NCBI RefSeq assembly: GCF_006494775.1
Contig: NZ_CP041146.1
Coordinates: forward strand, 4,774,001-4,838,000
DNA from: Nocardioides humi
Lineage (GTDB): Bacteria; Actinomycetota; Actinomycetes; Propionibacteriales; Nocardioidaceae
DNA length: 64,000 bases
Direction of reading: 5' to 3'
Below the pieces are notes generated by a model that was not told where the DNA came from, ran no database searches, and saw nothing but the letters and a program-made list of their open reading frames with translations. Below, piece after piece: positions 18,271 through 26,643 of the stretch. Positions within the stretch are counted from its first letter, which is position 1. Each line of letters starts with the position of its first letter. Both the position numbers and the translations under genes were made by a program.

Positions 18271-18993
18271 ATGAAGGATCTCCGCCGGATCGTCGTCACC
18301 GTCGTCATCGCCTCGTTCTCCGTCGCCGCGCTGCTCGGGATCATCGCCCTGCTCGGCCCCGGCGACTTCGGGGACACCGGGGCGAAGGTGCTGCTCACCA
18401 CCGTCATCGTGGGCGTCGAGTCCACCGTCGCCCTGTGCCTGCTCTCCCTGGCGGGACACCGCTGGGCGCCGCTGGCCGCCGCCGGGGGACTCGCCTCGAT
18501 CGTGGCGACCGCCGCCGCGGTGACGCTCACCTGGGGAGACTTCGGGTGGGACTCGGCCGTCGACGAGCTGCTGTGGAAGTCCTTCGGCGTCGGCGCGATC
18601 CTGGCCGCGACCGCCGCCCAGCTCTCCCTGCTGATCGCGCTGGTCCTCCGGCCCGGCCGCGCCGCCGGCCCGCTCGGCGGCCTGCTCGCGGCGACCGGCC
18701 TCGTCGCCGCGATCGTCGCGGCGATGGCGATCGGGCCGATCCTGCTGGAGACCGACCCCGGCGGGGGCTACTGGCGGGCCTTCGGCGTGCTGGCGATCCT
18801 CGACGTCCTCGGGAGCGTGGTGCTGATCGCGCTGGGCGCCTTCGGGCGGGTGCGGACCCGGGTCACGGAGCCGCCCGGCGGCTCCGTGGGGCTCACCGCC
18901 GACCAGCAGCAGCGGGTCCTCGCCTGGGCGGCGACCCACGGGACCAGCCCGGACCGAGTGGTCGCGGCGGCGCTGGACGCCTACCTCTCCTGA
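18271..18993 (+). CDS. Hypothetical membrane protein
   Basis: 240 residues; no family recognised. About six hydrophobic segments fill residues 8-190. A soluble C-terminus of about 50 residues ends in QQQRVLAWAATHGTSPDRVVAAALDAYLS-like sequence, resembling a small helical (ribbon-helix-helix-like) dimerisation tail. CATCCT lies six bases before the ATG, so it may be leaderless. It sits alone between lpd and lpdA. Confidence 0.6.
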   Translation: MKDLRRIVVTVVIASFSVAALLGIIALLGPGDFGDTGAKVLLTTVIVGVESTVALCLLSLAGHRWAPLAAAGGLASIVATAAAVTLTWGDFGWDSAVDELLWKSFGVGAILAATAAQLSLLIALVLRPGRAAGPLGGLLAATGLVAAIVAAMAIGPILLETDPGGGYWRAFGVLAILDVLGSVVLIALGAFGRVRTRVTEPPGGSVGLTADQQQRVLAWAATHGTSPDRVVAAALDAYLS

Positions 18994-19044
18994 GGCGGTC
19001 GGCGCGAATCGTCGTGGGCGTGCGCCGCTGCAAGAATGGCGGCC

Positions 19045-20412
19045 ATGGCGCGTGTGGTGATCGTCGGTGGCGGACCCGGTGGCTACGAGTCGGCCCTGGT
19101 GGCCGCCCAGCTGGGTGCCGAGGTGGTGGTCGTCGACTCCGACGGCGTCGGAGGGTCGGCGGTGCTGACCGACTGCGTCCCGAGCAAGACCCTGATCGCG
19201 ACAGCCGAGGTGATGACCGACCTCAGCGAGGCCGGCGAGCTCGGCATCGACGTCGACGCGCCCCGGGTCGACCTCGCGCGGGTCAACGCGCGGGTCAAGG
19301 CGCTCGCCCTCGCGCAGTCCGCGGACATCGCGAGCCGGCTGGCCCGGGAAGGGGTGACCGTCGTCGCGGGCCGGGGGCGTCTCGACGGCCCGTCGCGGGT
19401 CGTCGCGACCCTCGCCGACGGCACCGAGACGACGTACGACGCCGACGCGGTGCTCGTCGCGACCGGCGCCACGCCCCGGGTGCTGCCGACGGCCCAGCCC
19501 GACGGCGAGCGGATCCTCACCTGGGAGCAGGTCTACGACCTGACCGAGCTGCCCGAGCACGTGATCGTGGTCGGCTCCGGTGTCACGGGCGCGGAGTTCG
19601 CGAGCGCCTACCAGTCGCTCGGCATCCCGGTGACGCTGGTGTCCTCGCGCGACCGGGTGCTGCCGGGCGAGGACCAGGACGCCGCGCAGGTGCTGGAGGA
19701 CGTGCTCACCCGGCGCGGCATGACCGTGCTCGCGCGCTCCCGGATGCAGTCGGTCTCCCGCGCCGGCGACGTCGTGACGGTGACCCTGGTCGACGGCCGC
19801 GAGGTCACCGGCTCCCACTGCATCCTCGCCCTCGGCTCGGTGCCCAACACCGAGGGTCTCGGCCTGGAGGCGGCCGGCGTCGCGCTCGACGACGGCGGCT
19901 TCGTCACCGTCGACCGGGTCTCGCGGACCTCGGCGCCCGGCGTGTACGCCGCCGGCGACTGCACCGGCGTCCTCATGCTCGCCTCCGTCGCCGCCATGCA
20001 GGGCCGGATCGCGATGGCCCACGTGCTCGGCGACGCCGTGCAGCCGCTCGACCTCGGCGTGGTCGCCTCGAACGTCTTCACCTCCCCGGAGATCGCCACC
20101 GTGGGCGTCACCCAGCAGCAGGTCGACGCCGGCGAGGTGCTCGCCGAGGTCGTCGTGCAGCCGCTCGCGACCAACGCCCGCGCGAAGATGCAGGGCATCG
20201 TCGACGGCTTCGTGAAGCTCTTCGTCGCCCCCGGCTCCCGCAGCCTTCTCGGCGGCGTCGTCGTCGGCCCGCGCGCCTCCGAGCTGATCCACCCGGTCGC
20301 GCTCGCCGTGACCGAGCGGCTCACCGCCGACCAGCTCGCCCAGACCTTCACGGTGTACCCGTCGATCAGCGGCTCCATCGCCGAGGCCGCCCGCCGCCTG
20401 CATCGGGCGTAG
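19045..20412 (+). CDS. lpdA: LpdA-type flavoprotein disulfide reductase (NAD(P)H-quinone reductase)
   Basis: A 455-residue paralogue of lpd that has lost the disulfide chemistry. FAD motif GGGPGGYESALVAAQLG is present, but the redox pair is reduced to one Cys (AVLTDCVPSKTLI), and the C-terminal His-Glu is replaced (VYPSISGSIAEA). These are the features of M. tuberculosis LpdA (Rv3303c), which reduces quinones rather than lipoamide. ATG 19045 is preferred over 19036 because AAGAAT lies seven bases before it and the FAD strand begins at once. Confidence 0.85.
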   Translation: MARVVIVGGGPGGYESALVAAQLGAEVVVVDSDGVGGSAVLTDCVPSKTLIATAEVMTDLSEAGELGIDVDAPRVDLARVNARVKALALAQSADIASRLAREGVTVVAGRGRLDGPSRVVATLADGTETTYDADAVLVATGATPRVLPTAQPDGERILTWEQVYDLTELPEHVIVVGSGVTGAEFASAYQSLGIPVTLVSSRDRVLPGEDQDAAQVLEDVLTRRGMTVLARSRMQSVSRAGDVVTVTLVDGREVTGSHCILALGSVPNTEGLGLEAAGVALDDGGFVTVDRVSRTSAPGVYAAGDCTGVLMLASVAAMQGRIAMAHVLGDAVQPLDLGVVASNVFTSPEIATVGVTQQQVDAGEVLAEVVVQPLATNARAKMQGIVDGFVKLFVAPGSRSLLGGVVVGPRASELIHPVALAVTERLTADQLAQTFTVYPSISGSIAEAARRLHRA

Positions 20413-20434
20413 TCCCGACTGACACAATGCGCCC

Positions 20435-20941
20435 ATGCGCGTTCATCTCGGCTGCGACCACGCCGGTCTCGAGCTCAAGTCCCACCTCATCGGCTGGCTG
20501 ACCGAGCACGGCTACGAGCCGGTCGACCACGGTCCCTTCGTGTACGACGCCCTCGACGACTACCCCGTCTTCTGCCTGCGCGCGGCCGAGGGCGTCGTCG
20601 CCGACCGGGCCGCCGGGCTGGACAGCCTCGGCGTCGTCATCGGCGGCTCCGGCAACGGCGAGCAGATCGCGGCCAACAAGGTGAAGGGCGTCCGCGCCGC
20701 GCTCGCGTGGTCGGAGGAGACCGCCACCCTGGCGCGCGAGCACAACGACGCCTGGGTGGTCGCCGTGGGCGGCCGGATGCACACCCTGGAGGAGATGACC
20801 CGGCTCGTCGAGGTCTTCCTGGGCACCCCGTTCCCCGGCGACGAGCGCCACGTGCGGCGGATCGGCCAGCTGTCGTCGTACGAGACCACGGGCGAGCTGC
20901 CGCCCCTGCCCGAGTCCGCGGTCGGGCACGGTCAGGCCTGA
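20435..20941 (+). CDS. rpiB: Ribose-5-phosphate isomerase B
   Basis: 168 residues. Interconverts ribose-5-phosphate and ribulose-5-phosphate. N-terminal HLGCDHAGLELK and the loop GGSGNGEQIAANKVKGVRAA place it in the actinobacterial RpiB group, where a Glu (in SGNGE) replaces the catalytic Cys of enteric enzymes. CACAAT six bases before the ATG suggests a leaderless transcript. The last base is the A of the next gene's ATG. The rpiB-nei pair is conserved in mycobacteria. Confidence 0.93.
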   Translation: MRVHLGCDHAGLELKSHLIGWLTEHGYEPVDHGPFVYDALDDYPVFCLRAAEGVVADRAAGLDSLGVVIGGSGNGEQIAANKVKGVRAALAWSEETATLAREHNDAWVVAVGGRMHTLEEMTRLVEVFLGTPFPGDERHVRRIGQLSSYETTGELPPLPESAVGHGQA

Positions 20942-21956
20942 TGCCCGAGGGGCACACCCTCCATCGCCTCGCCGGCGAGCTGACCTCGGTCTTCGGAGGG
21001 AACCGGGTCCGCGTCGGCAGCCCCAGGGCCGCTTCGCCGAGGCCGCCGCGCAGCTCGACGGCGCGCTGCTCGTCGACGCCGAGGCGTGGGGCAAGCAGCT
21101 GTTCGTCCGGTTTCGTCCTGTCCCTCCGGCCGGCGTCGTCGCGAGCGGCGTTTCCGGCCGATCTGGCAAGGCGGCGGAGCGACGGCATGCTGGATCGCAC
21201 GTCGAGCGACGTCAACGCAGCCAGATCGAGTCGGAAACGTCGCGCAGCAGGCGGGGGCCGGAGGGACAGGACGACGAGGGCGAGCGGTTCGTCCACGTCC
21301 ACCTCGGGCTGTACGGCGGCTTCGACGTCCGCGACGACGTGCCCGAGGTGCCGCCGCCGGTCGGGCAGGCGCGGCTGCGGCTGGTCCGCCCGGCGACGCC
21401 GGACCGTCTCGCGGCGTACGGCGACCTGCGCGGCCCGACCACCTGCGCCCTGGTGACGGCCGCGGAGCGCGCCGCGGTGGTCGCCCGCTCCGGCCCGGAC
21501 CCGCTGCGGGCGGACGCCGATCCCGACCGGGCCTGGGACCGGGTCGGCCGGAGCGCCTCGCCCATCGGCACCCTGCTCATGGACCAGTCGGTCCTCGCGG
21601 GCGTGGGCAACGTCTACCGGGCCGAGGTGCTGTTCCGGCACCGCATCCACCCGCTGCGCCCCGGCCGCACGCTTCGCAGCGCGCAGTGGCGCGCGATCTG
21701 GGACGATCTGGTCGTGCTGATGGGGGAGGGCGTGCGCACCGGGCGGATCGACACCGTCCGGCCCGAGCACACCCCGGAGGCGATGGGCCGCCCGCCGCGG
21801 GTCGACGACCACGGCGGCGAGGTCTACGTGTACCGCCGGACCGGGCAGGCCTGCCACGTCTGTGGGAGCAAGGTCCGCACCGAGGTGCTCGGGGGCCGCA
21901 ACCTGTTCTGGTGCGCCCGCTGCCAGCCGGCCTTCCGGTCGCGGGCGGGGCGGTGA
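20941..21956 (+). CDS. nei: Fpg/Nei-family DNA glycosylase, interrupted by a frameshift and a palindromic insertion
   Basis: Excises oxidised bases through its N-terminal proline: the start MPEGHTLHRLAGEL is intact. After about 27 codons the frame breaks at CCCC (21021-21024); one more C restores QGRFAEAAAQLDGALLVDAE. The next segment, WGKQLFVRF, is followed by about 52 foreign residues from a palindromic element, then EGERFVHVHLGLYGG resumes in frame. The helix-two-turn-helix region and the C-terminal zinc finger (CHVC...CARC) are intact. The frameshift may be an assembly error; the insertion looks real. It lies in a loop before the beta-strand HVHLG, so activity may survive. Confidence 0.8.
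21114..21273. repeat. Palindromic MITE/REP-like element inserted in frame in nei
   Basis: The ends 21114-21130 and 21257-21273 are a perfect 17-bp inverted repeat (CGTCCTGTCCCTCCGGC and complement). Inside, GTTTCCG and CGATCTGGC are also repeated in inverted orientation, so most of the 160 bp can fold into one long hairpin. It interrupts nei between codons for ...LFVRF and (D)DEGERF, adding 52 codons with no stop. No other copy was seen in the window. No transposase is encoded. Confidence 0.75.
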
Positions 21957-23002
21957 TCCCGGCCGGGCGCCGGTGGGCGCGGACCGATGTCGGCATCGCG
22001 TGCGTGCTCGCCGCCACCGCGGCCGCCGTCGTGGTCGGCATCGCGCTCAATCCCGCGGACGTGCCGGTCAACCTGGTCTTCCTGCCGCTCGTGCTCGGCA
22101 TCCTGTTCCTGAGCAACCGCGTCCTGCCGTGGTTCGCCCTGTTCGTCATCGTCGCCCTCAGCCTGGCCGCCTTCTTCCAGGACGGCCTGACGCCGCGGGT
22201 CGGCGTCGCGCTGAGCGTCATGTACGGCGTCGCGGTGCTGGTGATCGTGCTGTCGCTGCGCCGCGGGCAGATCGGCGTCGGGCCGTTCCGCGGCCAGTCG
22301 ATGCTCGTCGACCTGCGCGACCGGATCCTGGCCCAGGGCGAGATCCCGGCCCTGCCCGACTCCTGGCTGGTCGAGTCCGCGCTCACCTCCGCGGGCGGCT
22401 CGCCGTTCGCGGGCGACTTCGTGGTCGCCACGTCCGGCGACCACGGCCGCCGGATCGAGCTGGTCGTCGTCGACGTGTCGGGCAAGGGCGAGGCCGCCGG
22501 CACCCGCGCCCTCCAGCTCTCCGGCGCGATGGGCGGGCTGGTGGCCGCGCTGCCGCCGTACCGCTTCCTGCCCGCCGCCAACGACTACCTCCTGCAGCGG
22601 GCGTGGGAGGAGGGCTTCGCGACCGCCGTCCACGTCTCGGTCGACCTCGCCACCGGCGTGTTCGAGCTCCGCTCGGCGGGCCACCCGCCGGCCGTGCAGC
22701 GGGAGGCCGGCTCCGGACGGTGGCGGCCGCTGCGCCCCGACGGCCCGGTCCTCGGCATCGTCGAGGACGCCGAGTTCGCCTGCCACCGCGGCCGCCTCGC
22801 CCCGGGCGACAGCCTGCTGCTCTACACCGACGGGATGGTCGAGGAGCCGCGGCGCGACATCGACCTCGGCATCGACCACATGCTGGGGGAGGCCGAGTCC
22901 CTGCTGCGGGGCTCCTGGGACGGCCTGGCCCGGCGCCTCGTCGCCGCCGTCGGCTCGCCGGACGACGACCGGGCGCTGCTGGTCGTCCACCGGCGCCCCT
23001 GA
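21953..23002 (+). CDS. Membrane PP2C/SpoIIE-type serine phosphatase
   Basis: About 349 residues from GTG 21953, which overlaps the nei stop (GTGA). Residues about 10-100 hold four to five membrane segments; residues about 130-345 form an RsbU/SpoIIE phosphatase with the metal-binding Asp motifs GDFVVATSGD, VVVDVSGKGEAAGTRA, LLYTDGMVEEPR and DDRALLVV. Such enzymes dephosphorylate anti-anti-sigma factors in partner-switching stress pathways. No PAS or GAF sensor and no kinase partner is nearby. Coupling to a DNA-repair gene is suggestive only. Confidence 0.88.
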   Translation: MIPAGRRWARTDVGIACVLAATAAAVVVGIALNPADVPVNLVFLPLVLGILFLSNRVLPWFALFVIVALSLAAFFQDGLTPRVGVALSVMYGVAVLVIVLSLRRGQIGVGPFRGQSMLVDLRDRILAQGEIPALPDSWLVESALTSAGGSPFAGDFVVATSGDHGRRIELVVVDVSGKGEAAGTRALQLSGAMGGLVAALPPYRFLPAANDYLLQRAWEEGFATAVHVSVDLATGVFELRSAGHPPAVQREAGSGRWRPLRPDGPVLGIVEDAEFACHRGRLAPGDSLLLYTDGMVEEPRRDIDLGIDHMLGEAESLLRGSWDGLARRLVAAVGSPDDDRALLVVHRRP

Positions 23003-23077
23003 GTTGGGGCTGCCACCCTGCCGTGTGGCACGATGGCGCGTGGTTCTCGGCCGTGCGCGAGCGCGGCCCGGAGCGCC

Positions 23078-23148
23078 GGGGATGTAGCTCAATGGTAGAG
23101 CCTCAGTCTTCCAAACTGATTACGCGGGTTCGATTCCCGTCATCCCCT
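23078..23148 (+). tRNA. tRNA-Gly (anticodon TCC)
   Basis: A 71-base cloverleaf. Acceptor GGGGATG (23078-23084) pairs with CATCCCC (23141-23147). D-arm GCTCAATGGTAGAGC, anticodon stem TCAGT/ACTGA around the loop CTTCCAA (anticodon TCC), T-arm GCGGGTTCGATTCCCGT. Discriminator T. CCA is not encoded. Confidence 0.97.
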
Positions 23149-23187
23149 CGAAGTGCGGCCCGGCAGCGCGATCGGCGGGCCGCGCCG

Positions 23188-23260
23188 CGGGGCGTAGCGT
23201 AGTGGCTAGCGCGCCTGCTTTGGGAGCAGGAGACCGCAGGTTCGAGTCCTGTCGCCCCGA
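23188..23260 (+). tRNA. tRNA-Pro (anticodon TGG)
   Basis: A 73-base cloverleaf. Acceptor CGGGGCG (23188-23194) pairs with CGCCCCG (23253-23259); discriminator A. Anticodon stem CCTGC/GCAGG encloses TTTGGGA (anticodon TGG); T-arm GCAGGTTCGAGTCCTGT. Follows tRNA-Gly by 39 bp and precedes tig, the same order as in mycobacteria. Confidence 0.97.
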
Positions 23261-23328
23261 CAGATCGCCCCGATCACAGCGGGCCGCCGTGGCCCGTGCA
23301 CCATCCCCTGACCAGTAGGAGAACACCT

Positions 23329-24714
23329 GTGAAGAGCGCCGTCGAGACCTTGAGCCCGACCCGGGCCAAGCTGACCGTCGAGGTGCCCTTCGAGGAGCTC
23401 AAGCCGAGCCTCGACGCGGCGTACCAGAAGATCGCGAAGCAGATCAACGTCCCCGGCTTCCGCCGCGGCAAGGTCCCGCCCCAGGTGATCGACCGTCAGA
23501 TCGGCCGCGGCGTCGTCCTCGATGAGGCGGTCAACGACGTGCTGCCCAAGGCGTACGTCGAGGCGCTCCAGGAGAACAACCTCACCCCGCTCGCGCAGCC
23601 CGACATCGAGGTCACCAAGTTCGAGGACAACGACGGCCTCGAGTTCACCGCCGAGGTCGACGTCAAGCCCGAGTTCGAGCTGCCGGCGTACGACGGCCTC
23701 GAGGCCAGCGTCGAGGACCTCGCGGTCACCGACGAAGACGTCGCCGAGCAGGTGGACGCGCTGCGTGAGCGCTTCGGCACCCTGAGCGACGTCGAGCGTC
23801 CCGCGAAGGACGGCGACTTCGTCGTCATTGACCTGGTCGCCACCAAGGACGGCGAGACCGTCGACGGCGCCGAGATCTCCGACTTCTCCTACAAGGTCGG
23901 CAGCGGCGGCATGATCGAGGGCCTCGACGAGGCTCTCGTCGGCACCGCCGCCGGCGAGGAGAAGATCTTCACGACCCAGCTCGTCTCCGGCGACCTCGTC
24001 GGCCAGGACGTCGAGGTCGCCGTCAAGGTCGGCCAGGTCCAGGAGCAGGAGCTCCCCGAGCTCGACGACGAGTTCGCCCAGGACGCCTCCGAGTTCGACA
24101 CCCTCGACGAGCTCCGCGACGACGTCCGCGAGCGGCTCACCCGCGGCAAGCGGCTCGAGCAGGCCGCCGCCGCCCGCGACGCCGTCCTCGAGGCGCTGCT
24201 GGAGAAGGTCGAGATCCCGCTCCCCGAGAGCATGGTCACCGAGGAGCTCGACGCCCGGCGCGGCAACCTCGAGCAGCAGCTCGCGATGGCCGGCATGACC
24301 CTGGACAAGTACCTCGAGGACGAGAAGCAGACCCAGGAGGAGTTCGAGGCCGACCTCGAGCGCCGGGTCCGCGACGCCGTCGCCGCGCAGTTCCTCCTCG
24401 ACGAGATCGCCGACAAGGAGGAGATGGGCGTCGACCAGGGCGAGCTGACCCAGCACATGATCCGCCGCGCCCAGCAGTCCGGCCAGGACCCGCAGGAGTT
24501 CGTGAACCACATGTTCGAGCACAACCACGTGCCCGACCTGGTCCAGGAGATCCGCCGCGGCAAGGCCCTGCAGCTCCTCGTCGAGGGCGCCACCGTCAAG
24601 GACGGCGCCGGCAACGTCATCGAGTTGAAGAACCTCCAGGCCGACGGCAGCATCGGCGAGCCGGCCGAGGAGTCCGAGCCGGTTGAGGAGTCCGAGGCGC
24701 CCGCCGAGGCCTGA
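23329..24714 (+). CDS. tig: Trigger factor, ribosome-associated chaperone
   Basis: 461 residues with the three trigger-factor domains: N-terminal ribosome-binding domain with the signature GFRRGKVPPQVI, a central FKBP-like PPIase domain (about 155-245), and the helical C-terminal chaperone domain (about 260-430) with an acidic tail. The GTG start has AGGAG seven bases upstream. It folds nascent chains at the exit tunnel. Placed before clpP1P2-clpX, linking folding and degradation as in many bacteria. Confidence 0.97.
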   Translation: MKSAVETLSPTRAKLTVEVPFEELKPSLDAAYQKIAKQINVPGFRRGKVPPQVIDRQIGRGVVLDEAVNDVLPKAYVEALQENNLTPLAQPDIEVTKFEDNDGLEFTAEVDVKPEFELPAYDGLEASVEDLAVTDEDVAEQVDALRERFGTLSDVERPAKDGDFVVIDLVATKDGETVDGAEISDFSYKVGSGGMIEGLDEALVGTAAGEEKIFTTQLVSGDLVGQDVEVAVKVGQVQEQELPELDDEFAQDASEFDTLDELRDDVRERLTRGKRLEQAAAARDAVLEALLEKVEIPLPESMVTEELDARRGNLEQQLAMAGMTLDKYLEDEKQTQEEFEADLERRVRDAVAAQFLLDEIADKEEMGVDQGELTQHMIRRAQQSGQDPQEFVNHMFEHNHVPDLVQEIRRGKALQLLVEGATVKDGAGNVIELKNLQADGSIGEPAEESEPVEESEAPAEA

Positions 24715-24746
24715 TCGGCCCCGTTCCACCGCCCGCGGCACTCGTT

Positions 24747-24812
24747 GCATGGATCCCCGGATGTCCGGGGATCCATGCGCTTGTCAGGCGTTGCAACCCC
24801 TGACAAGCGCAT
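24747..24812. terminator. Two perfect hairpins sharing four bases, downstream of tig
   Basis: Hairpin 1: 15-bp perfect arms 24747-24761 and 24764-24778 (GCATGGATCCCCGGA and complement) with a 2-base gap. Hairpin 2: 14-bp perfect arms 24775-24788 and 24799-24812 (ATGCGCTTGTCAGG and complement) around the loop CGTTGCAACC. The arms share ATGC (24775-24778), so the two compete for it. The first is a plausible tig terminator. The whole 214-bp gap after tig has no gene. Confidence 0.7.
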
Positions 24813-24884
24813 GAGACGCCCGTCCGCTGTGACGCACGGGACTCGTGAGACGCAACGCCCGGTGCTCCGGCCGAGCCCCACACC

Positions 24885-24914
24885 GGATTGAGTGTACGAC
24901 TGTGCACTCAATCC
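24885..24914. promoter_or_regulatory. Operator-like inverted repeat before the alpha/beta hydrolase
   Basis: GGATTGAGTG (24885-24894) is mirrored exactly by CACTCAATCC (24905-24914), extended inward by two more pairs and one wobble to 13-bp arms. It ends two bases before TAGCAT (24917-24922), which is six bases before the hydrolase ATG, so it overlaps the -35 region. TGAGTG/CACTCA symmetry suits a TetR-like repressor, but no such gene is adjacent. Confidence 0.6.
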
Positions 24915-24928
24915 GCTAGCATCGCCCG

Positions 24929-26098
24929 ATGACCTCCACCCCGACCGTCGTCGACGCGCTGGCGCTGGCCACCGCGGTGGTCGACGACCTCGTCGTGACC
25001 ACCGCCCGCGACACCCACGTCGCGATCTCGCGCCGCGCCCACGGCGCCGTCCGCCGCGGCGCGGGGCCGGCCGGCGTACCCGCCGAGGCGCTGCACCGCG
25101 GCATCGCCGCCCTCGTGTACGGCGCCGTGGGGCTCTCGTTCCGCGGCGCGAGCGCCGGACTGTCCCGGCTCGCGGAGGCCGGCGTGGGGCCGGCGCTGGA
25201 GGAGGGGCCGCGCGGCCGGTTCGTCAACGCGGCGGTCAACGGGCTGATCGGGGAGGAGCTGCGCCGGGACCGGCCGCGGCTGGCGATCGAGATGGCGGTG
25301 CGCCACGACGGTCGCGACGTCGTCCTCACTCCCGAGGGGGTCGCCGGGGCCTTCCCCGGCGCCACCGGGCGGCTCGTGGTCTTCCTGCACGGGCTGTGCG
25401 AGAACGAGGCCTACTGGCGGCGCCACCGCGACCGCCTCGGCTCGACGTACGGCGAGAGCCTGGCCGGCCGCGGCTGGACACCGGTCTACCTCCGGGCCAA
25501 CACCGGCCTGCCGCTGCGGGAGAACGGCGTGGTGCTCGCCTCGCTGATGCAGCGGCTGGTCGACGCGTGGCCCACCGAGGTCACCCGGATCGCGCTGGTC
25601 GGCCACTCGCTCGGCGGCCTGGTCGTCCGGGCGTCGTCCGCGGTGGTCGCCGACGGCGACGCGCCCGCGCCGTGGACCCGACTGGTCACCGACGTCGTCA
25701 CCCTCGGCACCCCGCACCTCGGCTCGTGGTTCGCGGTCAGTGCCGACCACGCCAGCCGGACCCTGGCCCGGGCGCCCGAGGTGGCGGCCTTCGGGCGGAT
25801 CATCGACCGCCAGGCGCCGGGCATCCACGACCTCATCGAGGGACTCGCGTACGACGTGCCCCCGCTCCCGCACGCGCGCTACCGCCTCGTCTCGGCGACC
25901 CTGACCCGCTCGCCGCGGCACCCGGTCGCCCAGGCGATCGGCGACCTGCTCGTCACGCCCCGCTCCGCCGTCGGCCGGGACCGGCGCGGCACCGACCTGT
26001 TCCCCGGCGCCGAGGTCCTCCACGTCGGTCGGACCGACCACTTCGGCCTGCTCAACCACCCCGAGATCCACGCCGCGCTCGCCCGCTGGCTCGCCTGA
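24929..26098 (+). CDS. Alpha/beta-hydrolase (PGAP1/lipase-like)
   Basis: 389 residues. An N-terminal helical region of about 140 residues is followed by an alpha/beta-hydrolase domain: RLVVFLHGLCENE (oxyanion strand), nucleophile in LVGHSLGGLVVRA, DVVTLGTPHLGSW and a C-terminal His in GRTDHFGLLNHPEI. It looks like a lipase/esterase acting on a lipid or polyester; no signal peptide is evident. ATG follows TAGCAT by six bases, so it is probably leaderless and controlled through the adjacent inverted repeat. Confidence 0.82.
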   Translation: MTSTPTVVDALALATAVVDDLVVTTARDTHVAISRRAHGAVRRGAGPAGVPAEALHRGIAALVYGAVGLSFRGASAGLSRLAEAGVGPALEEGPRGRFVNAAVNGLIGEELRRDRPRLAIEMAVRHDGRDVVLTPEGVAGAFPGATGRLVVFLHGLCENEAYWRRHRDRLGSTYGESLAGRGWTPVYLRANTGLPLRENGVVLASLMQRLVDAWPTEVTRIALVGHSLGGLVVRASSAVVADGDAPAPWTRLVTDVVTLGTPHLGSWFAVSADHASRTLARAPEVAAFGRIIDRQAPGIHDLIEGLAYDVPPLPHARYRLVSATLTRSPRHPVAQAIGDLLVTPRSAVGRDRRGTDLFPGAEVLHVGRTDHFGLLNHPEIHAALARWLA

Positions 26099-26103
26099 CA
26101 TCT

Positions 26104-26117
26104 CCTCCCGTGGGAGG
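26104..26117. terminator. Short GC hairpin after the hydrolase
   Basis: CCTCCC and GGGAGG are separated by GT, six bases after the hydrolase stop and 25 bases before the SRPBCC start. The stem is short with a very tight loop, so it is a weak terminator or translational pause at best. Confidence 0.3.
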
Positions 26118-26142
26118 TGGTGGCGCGCCGGGAGGCGGCGCC

Positions 26143-26631
26143 ATGATGACGTCCATGACGACGAACGCCGCGCGCGAGCTGCGCGCCGAGGCCGTGATCG
26201 AGGCGCCGGCGGCGCACGTGTGGGCGCTGCTGACCGACTTCGGGCAGCTGGCCGCCTGGAGCCCGGAGACGGTGCGGATGGTGCCGCTCAAGCCGGGCGG
26301 CCTGCGGGTGGGGCAGTGGTACCTCGGCATCAACCGCCGCAAGGCCGTCGTGTGGCCGACCCGCTCGGTCGTCGCCGACGTCAGCCCGCAGCGCCGGCTG
26401 GTCTGGGACACGCCGTCCAGCGGCGCCCAGTGGATCTGGGAGCTGGAGGCCGACCCGGCCGACGCGCAGCGGACCAGGGTCGTGCACCGGCGGCCGGTCC
26501 CGCGCTCGCTGAGCGTCGGCAGCCGGATCGTGGCGCCGCTGCTGCTCGGCGGCAACGACTCCCACGCCGACGAGCTCGAGGCGGGCATGGCCACGACGCT
26601 CGCCGGCCTCAAGGCCGCGGCCGAGGGCTGA
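26143..26631 (+). CDS. SRPBCC family protein (polyketide cyclase/dehydrase-like)
   Basis: 162 residues with the START/Bet v1-like pattern: EAVIEAPAAHVWALLTDFGQLAAWSPE at the N-terminus (split here by function, not sequence) and a long C-terminal helix (residues about 140-160). Such proteins bind hydrophobic ligands in a cavity. ATG 26143 is preceded by GGGAGG at seven bases; ATG 26155 is an alternative. It may form a unit with the upstream hydrolase, 44 bp away. Ligand unknown. Confidence 0.8.
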   Translation: MMTSMTTNAARELRAEAVIEAPAAHVWALLTDFGQLAAWSPETVRMVPLKPGGLRVGQWYLGINRRKAVVWPTRSVVADVSPQRRLVWDTPSSGAQWIWELEADPADAQRTRVVHRRPVPRSLSVGSRIVAPLLLGGNDSHADELEAGMATTLAGLKAAAEG

Positions 26632-26643
26632 AGCCCGGAGCCG

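Noticed and set aside
23078..23260. tRNA genes as an integration site of a mobile island
   Set aside because: No integrase, no repeated tRNA 3' end and conserved neighbours on both sides.
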